Part shown: one piece after another, positions 58,580-64,000 of the stretch
Layout: each line of letters opens with the position of its first letter
How positions within the stretch are numbered: the first letter of the stretch is position 1
NCBI RefSeq assembly: GCF_006088715.1
Contig: NZ_CP030771.1
Coordinates: forward strand, 3,472,001 to 3,536,000
Direction: 5' to 3'
Length of the DNA: 64,000 nt
Source: Streptomyces sp. YIM 121038
GTDB lineage: Bacteria; Actinomycetota; Actinomycetes; Streptomycetales; Streptomycetaceae
The notes under the pieces: model-generated
The model's input: only the letters and a program-made list of their open reading frames with translations
Told to the model about the DNA's origin: nothing
Database searches by the model: none
Made by a program: the position numbers and the translations under genes

Positions 58580-59253
58580 CCCGGCTGCTGCTCGTCGAGG
58601 ACGACCCCGACCTGGGACTCGCCCTGCGGGTCCTGTTCACCCGCGCCGGGTACGACGTCGTCACCGCCGACGACGGGCAGGCCGCGCTCAAGCTCCTCTT
58701 CGCCCGGCGGCCCGCGCTCATGGTGCTCGACCTGGTCCTGCCCGGCCTCGACGGCTGGGAGGTCCTCGACCGCACCCGCGACCTCACCGATCTGCCCGTC
58801 CTCATCCTGTCCGGCCGCACGAGCCCCGCCGAGCGCGTCCGCGGCCTCCGCTCCGGCGCCGACGACTACCTGTGCAAGCCCTTCGACCACGTCGAGCTGC
58901 TCGCCCGCGTGGAGGCGCTCCTGCGGCGCTCCAACCCCGAGCAGTGGCGGGGCGACTACGTCGAGGCGGGCCTGCGGCTCGTGCCCGAGCGGCGGTCGGC
59001 GGTGTGGCAGGGCCACGAGACGCGGCTGAGCGCCATCGAGTACCGGCTCCTGGAGGTCCTCGTCCGCAACCGGGGGCGGGTCGTCACCATCGAGCAGCTC
59101 CTCGACCTCGTCTGGGACGATCCCGGCGGGTCCGGGCGGGAGCGGGTGAAGTTCGCGGTGCTCCGGCTGCGGCGCAAGCTCGCGGTCGGTGAGGGGGACG
59201 ACCCCTTGGAGTCGGTGCGGGGCCTCGGCTACCGCTACCGGGGCGAGGGCTGA
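58576..59253 (+). CDS. OmpR-family response regulator
   Basis: 225 residues. The receiver domain carries the acidic pocket in VEDDPD, the phospho-acceptor in MVLDLVLPG (Asp near 53), and the Lys in LCKPF. The C-terminal winged helix (about 135-222) ends in SVRGLGYRYRGEG, as in OmpR/PhoB proteins. Start codon overlaps the kinase stop, indicating a cognate pair. Targets unknown; the downstream glycan genes are close candidates. Confidence 0.94.
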   Translation: MTRLLLVEDDPDLGLALRVLFTRAGYDVVTADDGQAALKLLFARRPALMVLDLVLPGLDGWEVLDRTRDLTDLPVLILSGRTSPAERVRGLRSGADDYLCKPFDHVELLARVEALLRRSNPEQWRGDYVEAGLRLVPERRSAVWQGHETRLSAIEYRLLEVLVRNRGRVVTIEQLLDLVWDDPGGSGRERVKFAVLRLRRKLAVGEGDDPLESVRGLGYRYRGEG

Positions 59254-59651
59254 GGCCTGCTGCCCTCGCGGGGCGCCCCAGACCCGCCCCTTCCCGATCC
59301 GGGGGCTGCCGCCCCCGTGCCCCCGCTTTTCGGCGCTGCGCGCCTCGTCCTCAAACGCCGGACGGGCTGGAAGATCCAGCCCCTCCGGCGTTTGAGGAGC
59401 GGGGGTCTGGGGGCGGAGCCCCCAGGAAGCGGGAAGGGGCGCCCGCGCGCGGAGCGCGCTAATGGACACAGTGGGGCGCCCCGCGAGGGACCTAAGTCCC
59501 GGCCCGGCAGGACCAGTGGGCCAGGGCCTTGGACCCGAACAAGCGCGGCCGCAGGCTCCGCAACCGTTGGGCAACCGAAGGCGAGCCACCCCCGCAACCC
59601 ACGCCCCACAAGCTCCTGCGTATCCCCAAGCCCCACCCGCCAGGAGCCCCG
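59254..59651. repeat. composite intergenic repeat, copy 2, and leader of the epimerase gene
   Basis: About 400 non-coding bases. 59266-59368 repeats the 55287-55391 module. A CGGGGGC/GCCCCCG hairpin lies at 59300-59317. The inverted GTTTGAGGAC elements at 59344-59367 and 59379-59400 face each other and make a long stem, and CTGGGGGC/GCCCCCAG (59407-59414 with 59418-59425) makes another. These should terminate the regulator operon. From about 59460 the sequence is ordinary leader; no clear promoter is seen before the TTG at 59652. Confidence 0.75.
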
Positions 59652-60797
59652 TTGCACGCCCCCGCCCTCCCGCCCCGCTCGGTCGCGATCGTCATCGGCA
59701 CCCGCCCCGAACTCGTGAAGGTCGCCCACCTGGTCCGCGTCCTCGGCCCGGCCGCACACCTCGTGCACACCGGCCAGCACTACGACGCCGCGCTCTCCGG
59801 CCGGTTCCTCACCGAGCTGGGCCTGCCCGAGCCCACCCTGCTCGACGGCATCGGCGGCAAGCCCCGCGCCGTGCAGATCTCCGCGGCCCTGGCCCAGCTC
59901 GACGCCCTCTTCGCCGAGGAGCCACCGCTGGCCGTGGTGGTGCAGGGCGACACCAACGCCGCCCTGGCCGGAGCGCTCGCCGCGAACGCCCGCTCGCTGC
60001 CGCTCGTCCACGTCGAGGCGGGCCTGCGCAGCCACGACCGGGCGATGCCCGAGGAGCACAACCGCGTCGTCATCGACCAGCTCGCGGACGTGCTCTGCGC
60101 GGCCACGGACGACAACCGCGACCTGCTGCGCGCCGAGGGGGTCCCGGCCGGGCGGATCACCGTCACCGGCAACACCGTCGTCGAGGCCGTCCAGGAGCAC
60201 CTGCCCGCCGCCGCCGAGCGCGCCGCGCTGCTCGCCGCGCACGGCGTGAGCGCCGACCGCTACGTCCTCGCCACCGCGCACCGCCCGGAGAACACCGACG
60301 ACCCCGCCGCGCTCGCCGCCATCCTGCGCGAGCTCGCCTCCCTCGCCGGGGAACTGCCGGTCCTGTTCGCCGTCCACCCGCGCACCCGCGCCCGGATCGA
60401 GGCGGCCGGGCTCACGCACCTGCTCGAACCGCTCACCGAGCTGGCGCCGCTCGGCTACGGCGAGTTCCTCGGCCTCGCCCGGCACGCCGCCGTCATCGTG
60501 TCCGACTCGGGCGGCATCCAGGAGGAGACCACCGTCCTGGGCCGGCCCCTGGTCGTCGTACGCCGGTCCACGGAGCGGCCCGAGGCCATGGACGCCGGGT
60601 TCGCCGAGCTCGTCCCGCCGGGCCGGGAGATCGGCCGCGCGGCGCGCCGCCGCCTCGCGGAGGGCCCAGACGGCCTGCGGCACCTCGCCGGGCTGCCGTC
60701 CCCGTTCGGCGACGGGCTCGCCTCGCAGCGGATCGCCGTCCTCCTCGGCGCCCTCGCCGCGGGCCGCACCGAACGCGAGCTCCCCGCCGCCGCCTGA
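59652..60797 (+). CDS. wecB: UDP-N-acetylglucosamine 2-epimerase (non-hydrolysing)
   Basis: 381 residues from TTG 59652, chosen because AGGAG lies five bases before it; the frame is open back to 59529 but that part has no support. Interconverts UDP-GlcNAc and UDP-ManNAc. Family landmarks are IGTRPELVKVAHLVR, VVVQGDTNAALAGALAA, HVEAGLRSHDRAMPEEHNRVVID, TAHRPEN, and SDSGGIQEETTVLGRPLVVVR. It lies 38 bases before the GT2 gene, suggesting UDP-ManNAc is made for that synthase. Confidence 0.92.
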   Translation: MHAPALPPRSVAIVIGTRPELVKVAHLVRVLGPAAHLVHTGQHYDAALSGRFLTELGLPEPTLLDGIGGKPRAVQISAALAQLDALFAEEPPLAVVVQGDTNAALAGALAANARSLPLVHVEAGLRSHDRAMPEEHNRVVIDQLADVLCAATDDNRDLLRAEGVPAGRITVTGNTVVEAVQEHLPAAAERAALLAAHGVSADRYVLATAHRPENTDDPAALAAILRELASLAGELPVLFAVHPRTRARIEAAGLTHLLEPLTELAPLGYGEFLGLARHAAVIVSDSGGIQEETTVLGRPLVVVRRSTERPEAMDAGFAELVPPGREIGRAARRRLAEGPDGLRHLAGLPSPFGDGLASQRIAVLLGALAAGRTERELPAAA

Positions 60798-60834
60798 CCG
60801 GCTCCTCCCCCGTCCCCCACCGCACGAGGACCCC

Positions 60835-62187
60835 ATGCTCACCCCCCACGTCCTGCTCTACGCCCTGCCGTTCCTGCTGCTCGCCTGCTTCCTGCTGTAC
60901 TGGGCCGGGTCCCGCCACGCCTACGTGCGCCGACCCGAGGCAGCGGAAGGCGACTCCGCGCCCTTCACCTGGCACTTCTTCGTGCCGTGCCGCGACGAGG
61001 AGACCGTCATCGGCACGACCGTCGCCCAGCTGCGGGCCGACTTCCCGGCCGCGCACGTCTGGGTCGTCGACGACGACAGCGAGGACACCACCGCGGCCGT
61101 CGTCACCGCCCTCGCGGCGGACGACGCCCGGGTGCACCTGGTCTCGCGGCGCCGCCCCGACGCCCGCATCGGCAAGGGCGCGGCCCTCAACTCCGCGTAC
61201 GCGGCGCTGAACGCCTTCCTGCCCGCGGACACCGACCGGTCCCTGGTCGTGGTGTGCGTCGTGGACGCCGACGGGCGGCTCGCCCCGGACGCCCTCGCCC
61301 GGGTCAGCGGGCAGGGCGGGTTCGCCGACCCCGAGGTGGGCGGCGTCCAGGTCAGCGTGCGGATGCGCAACGTCGACGAGGAGCGGCCGCCGCTGCCCGA
61401 GCGCGGGCGCCTCGCCAACGCCGTCGCGCGGCTCCTGGTGCGCATGCAGGATATGGAGTTCGCCGTGTCCAACGCGGGCATGCAGCTGCTGCGCGGCCGC
61501 ACCGGCTCCGTGGGCCTGGGCGGCAACGGCCAGTTCACCCGGCTCACCGCCCTGGACCACATCGCCGCCACCGAGCGCCGCCCCTGGCAGCGCGACGCGC
61601 TCCTGGAGGACTACGAGCTGGGCCTGCACATGATCCTGGGCGGCTACCGGATCGCGCACATCGCCGACACCTACGTCTCGCAGGAGGGCCTGCCGCGCCT
61701 GCGCCGCTTCCTCACCCAGCGCACCCGCTGGGCGCAGGGCAACCTCCAGTGCGTGCGGTACGCGCCGCGCATCGTCGCCTCGCGCCACTACTCGGGCCGC
61801 GGCGTCCTGGAGACCCTGTACACGTTCATGCAGCCCCTCGCGCACGTCGCGACGCTCGTCCTGAGCGTGCTGCTGCTCGGCAGCGTCGTCGTGGGCGGCT
61901 CGATGCGCGACGCGTTCCTCGGCGCGTGGCCGCTGATCCTTGGCCTGTGCGCCCTGTCGGTGCTGCCGTTCGTGGCCTGGGGCCCGCTCTACCGCCGCGA
62001 CTACGCGCCCGACCGCTCCCGGCTCACGGGCCTGCTGTGGGGTCTCGCCCTGTGGGTGTACGCGTACCACGTGTTCATCGTGGCGGCGCGCGGCTTCCTG
62101 CGCCTGCTGCGCGGCCGCAACGGCTGGGCCAAGACGCGCCGCAACGCGGAGGCCGTGGGGACGGGGCCGGTCGCCACCGAGGCGTAA
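60835..62187 (+). CDS. membrane-bound processive GT2 glycosyltransferase
   Basis: 450 residues. One N-terminal membrane helix (4-24), a cytoplasmic GT-A domain, then three or four C-terminal helices (about 325-430). Catalytic elements of the cellulose/hyaluronan/chitin synthase group are seen: VVDDDSED, VDADG, LLEDYELG and the QRTRW (QxxRW) motif. GAGGA precedes the ATG. With the epimerase beside it, the likely product is a ManNAc- or GlcNAc-containing polymer extruded through the membrane. No dehydrogenase or deacetylase accompanies it here. Confidence 0.88.
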   Translation: MLTPHVLLYALPFLLLACFLLYWAGSRHAYVRRPEAAEGDSAPFTWHFFVPCRDEETVIGTTVAQLRADFPAAHVWVVDDDSEDTTAAVVTALAADDARVHLVSRRRPDARIGKGAALNSAYAALNAFLPADTDRSLVVVCVVDADGRLAPDALARVSGQGGFADPEVGGVQVSVRMRNVDEERPPLPERGRLANAVARLLVRMQDMEFAVSNAGMQLLRGRTGSVGLGGNGQFTRLTALDHIAATERRPWQRDALLEDYELGLHMILGGYRIAHIADTYVSQEGLPRLRRFLTQRTRWAQGNLQCVRYAPRIVASRHYSGRGVLETLYTFMQPLAHVATLVLSVLLLGSVVVGGSMRDAFLGAWPLILGLCALSVLPFVAWGPLYRRDYAPDRSRLTGLLWGLALWVYAYHVFIVAARGFLRLLRGRNGWAKTRRNAEAVGTGPVATEA

Positions 62188-62207
62188 GGGACGACGCGGG
62201 GACACGA

Positions 62208-62247
62208 CGAAGGCGCCCGGAACTCCTGAGAGTTCCGGGCGCCTTCG
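62208..62247. terminator. bidirectional terminator between GT2 gene and valS
   Basis: Perfect 18-bp inverted repeat (62208-62225 with 62230-62247), CTGA loop, between convergent genes. Confidence 0.9.
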
Positions 62248-62268
62248 CATGCCCGCGGGCGAACTGCC

Positions 62269-64000
62269 TTACGCCGCCGAGAGGTTGTCCAGCTGGGCCT
62301 GGAGACGCGCGATGTCCTCGTCGGCCTTGGCGAGGCGGCCGCGGATCTTGTCGACCACCTGGTCGGGGGCCTTCGCCAGGAACGCCTCGTTGCCGAGCTT
62401 GGCGGTGGCCTGGGCCTTCTCCTTCTCGGCGGCGGACAGGTCCTTGGCGAGCCGCTTGCGCTCCGCCGCCACGTCGATCGTGCCGGACAGGTCGAGCGCG
62501 ACCGTGGCACCCGCGACCGGCAGGGTCGCCGTGGCCGCGAAGGCCTCGCCCTCCGGCTGGAGGCGCAGGAGCTGGCGGACGGCGGCCTCGTGCGCGGCGA
62601 ACGGCGTGCCGTCGAGCGTGAGGCGGGCCGGGACCTTCTGGCCGGGCTGGAGACCCTGGTCGGCGCGGAACCTGCGGACCTCGGTGACCAGGTCCTGGAC
62701 GGAGGCGATCTCCTTCTCGGCGCCCGCGTCCCGGAAGCCACTGTCCTTGGGCCAGGCGGCGATGACCACGGACTCGCCGCCGGTCAGCGTGGTCCACAGG
62801 GTCTCCGTCACGAACGGCACGACCGGGTGGAGCAGGCGCAGCGTGACGTCGAGGACCTCGCCGAGGACGCGCTTGCTGACCTCGGCGGCCGGGCCGCCCG
62901 CCATGAACGTGGTCTTGGACAGCTCCACGTACCAGTCGAAGACCTCGTCCCAGGCGAAGTGGAAGAGGGCGTCGGAGAGCTTCGCGAACTGGTAGTCCTC
63001 GTAGTACGCGTCGACCTCGGCGACCACGGTGTTGAGGCGCGAGAGGATCCAGCGGTCGGTGGCCGACATCTCGGCGGCGTCCGGCAGCGGGCCCTCGACC
63101 GTGGCGCCGTTCATCAGCGCGAAGCGGGTCGCGTTCCAGATCTTGTTGGCGAAGTTGCGGGAGCCCTGGACCCAGTCCTCGCCGATCGGCACGTCGACGC
63201 CGGGGTTGGCGCCGCGCGCGAGGGTGAAGCGCAGGGCGTCGGAGCCGTACTTGTCCATCCAGTCGAGCGGGTTGACCGCGTTCCCGAAGGACTTCGACAT
63301 CTTCTTGCCGAACTGGTCGCGGACCATGCCGTGCAGGGCGACGGTGTGGAACGGCGGGGTGCCGTCCATCGCGTACAGGCCGAACATCATCATCCGGGCG
63401 ACCCAGAAGAAGAGGATGTCGTAGCCGGTGACCAGGACGGAGTTCGGGTAGAACTTCGCGAGGCTCTCCGTCCGCTCCGGCCAGCCGAGCGTGGAGAACG
63501 GCCACAGGCCGGAGGAAAACCAGGTGTCGAGGACGTCGGTGTCCTGCGTCCAGCCCTCGCCGGTGGGCGCCTGCTCGTCGGGGCCGACGCAGACGATCTC
63601 GCCGTTCGGGCCGTACCAGACCGGGATGCGGTGGCCCCACCACAGCTGGCGCGAGATGCACCAGTCGTGGAGGTTGTCGACCCAGTCGAAGTAGCGCTTC
63701 TCCATCTCCTGCGGGTGGATCTTGACCTTGCCGTCGCGGACCGCGTCACCGGCGGCCTTGGCGAGCGGGCCGACCTTGACCCACCACTGCATGGAGAGCC
63801 GCGGCTCGATGGTGGTCTTGCAGCGCGAGCAGTGGCCCACGGAGTGGGAGTACGGGCGCTTCTCGGCGACGATGCGGCCCTCGGCGCGCAGCGCGCCGAC
63901 GATGGCGGAGCGGGCCTCCAGGCGGTCCAGGCCCTGGAAGGGGCCGGGGACCGTGATGACCGCGTGCTCGTCCATGACCGTGATGTTCGGCAGGTCGTGG
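62269..64000 (-). CDS. valS: valyl-tRNA synthetase (5' end outside window)
   Basis: About 577 C-terminal residues are in the window, and the start lies beyond 64000. Visible parts include the end of the editing domain, HDWCISRQLWWGHRIPVWY, the DVLDTWFSSGLWPF zinc/synthetic site region, KKMSKSFGN (KMSKS loop), the anticodon-binding helices, and a C-terminal coiled coil (AAERKRLAKDLSAAEKEKAQ) that contacts tRNA. Charges tRNA-Val. Confidence 0.97.
   Translation of the reverse strand, partial: HDLPNITVMDEHAVITVPGPFQGLDRLEARSAIVGALRAEGRIVAEKRPYSHSVGHCSRCKTTIEPRLSMQWWVKVGPLAKAAGDAVRDGKVKIHPQEMEKRYFDWVDNLHDWCISRQLWWGHRIPVWYGPNGEIVCVGPDEQAPTGEGWTQDTDVLDTWFSSGLWPFSTLGWPERTESLAKFYPNSVLVTGYDILFFWVARMMMFGLYAMDGTPPFHTVALHGMVRDQFGKKMSKSFGNAVNPLDWMDKYGSDALRFTLARGANPGVDVPIGEDWVQGSRNFANKIWNATRFALMNGATVEGPLPDAAEMSATDRWILSRLNTVVAEVDAYYEDYQFAKLSDALFHFAWDEVFDWYVELSKTTFMAGGPAAEVSKRVLGEVLDVTLRLLHPVVPFVTETLWTTLTGGESVVIAAWPKDSGFRDAGAEKEIASVQDLVTEVRRFRADQGLQPGQKVPARLTLDGTPFAAHEAAVRQLLRLQPEGEAFAATATLPVAGATVALDLSGTIDVAAERKRLAKDLSAAEKEKAQATAKLGNEAFLAKAPDQVVDKIRGRLAKADEDIARLQAQLDNLSAA

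Overview
This window is typical Streptomyces chromosome: very high G+C, almost no TTA-rich or AT-rich coding, GTG/TTG starts, and a conserved housekeeping order. The gene order from comEC/comEA through leuS, rsfS, nadD, proA, proB, obg, rpmA, rplU, rne and the mre cluster to folC and valS matches what I recall of the S. coelicolor SCO2566-SCO2615 region; that comparison is from memory and was not computed.

Layout. 1-5.4 kb: comEC (cut at the left edge), comEA, a DegV protein and a membrane-anchored coiled-coil protein. 5.6-8.7 kb: leuS, preceded by what reads as a complete leucine leader-peptide attenuator. 9-11.9 kb: a coupled pair made of a ferric-reductase-like haem membrane protein and a NuoF-like flavin/iron-sulfur protein. 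11.9-16.7 kb: two tRNA-Ala(GGC) genes in the same orientation bracket a GT87 mannosyltransferase, two tiny zinc-ribbon genes, and a divergent MFS exporter/XRE-MmyB regulator pair. 16.8-24.3 kb: histidine phosphatase, rsfS, an LCP-family ligase, nadD, two single-span small membrane proteins, an M48 protease and two related membrane-anchored proteins. 24.4-27.9 kb: proA, a small unknown gene and proB. 28.2-34.2 kb: a CDP-glycerol-transferase-like membrane protein, obg, rpmA, rplU and a secreted PLD-like protein. 34.3-44.6 kb: a very long RNase E/G, a radical-SAM pair separated by a repeat-built membrane protein, and a CYTH-CHAD protein. 44.7-51.2 kb: mreB-mreC-mreD-PBP2-RodA. 51.5-54.1 kb: ndk, a DUF4233 gene and folC.

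54.2-62.2 kb looks like an accessory block set between folC and valS: a second, full-length MreB paralogue, an unpaired HisKA_3 sensor kinase, a membrane protein/PAS kinase/OmpR-type regulator operon, and a two-gene glycan module (UDP-GlcNAc 2-epimerase plus processive GT2 synthase). valS enters at the right edge and is cut there.

Functional themes are cell-wall elongation and sporulation-wall synthesis (mre cluster, RodA, PBP2, LCP ligase, MreB paralogue, teichoic-acid-like transferase), translation and RNA metabolism (leuS, valS, obg, rsfS, L21/L27, RNase E), and proline/NAD/folate metabolism. I found no IS elements, prophage, CRISPR array or integrase. The most interesting unexplained items are the leuS attenuator, the NuoF-like pair with altered cluster ligands, the glycan module, and a coupled micro-ORF before PBP2.
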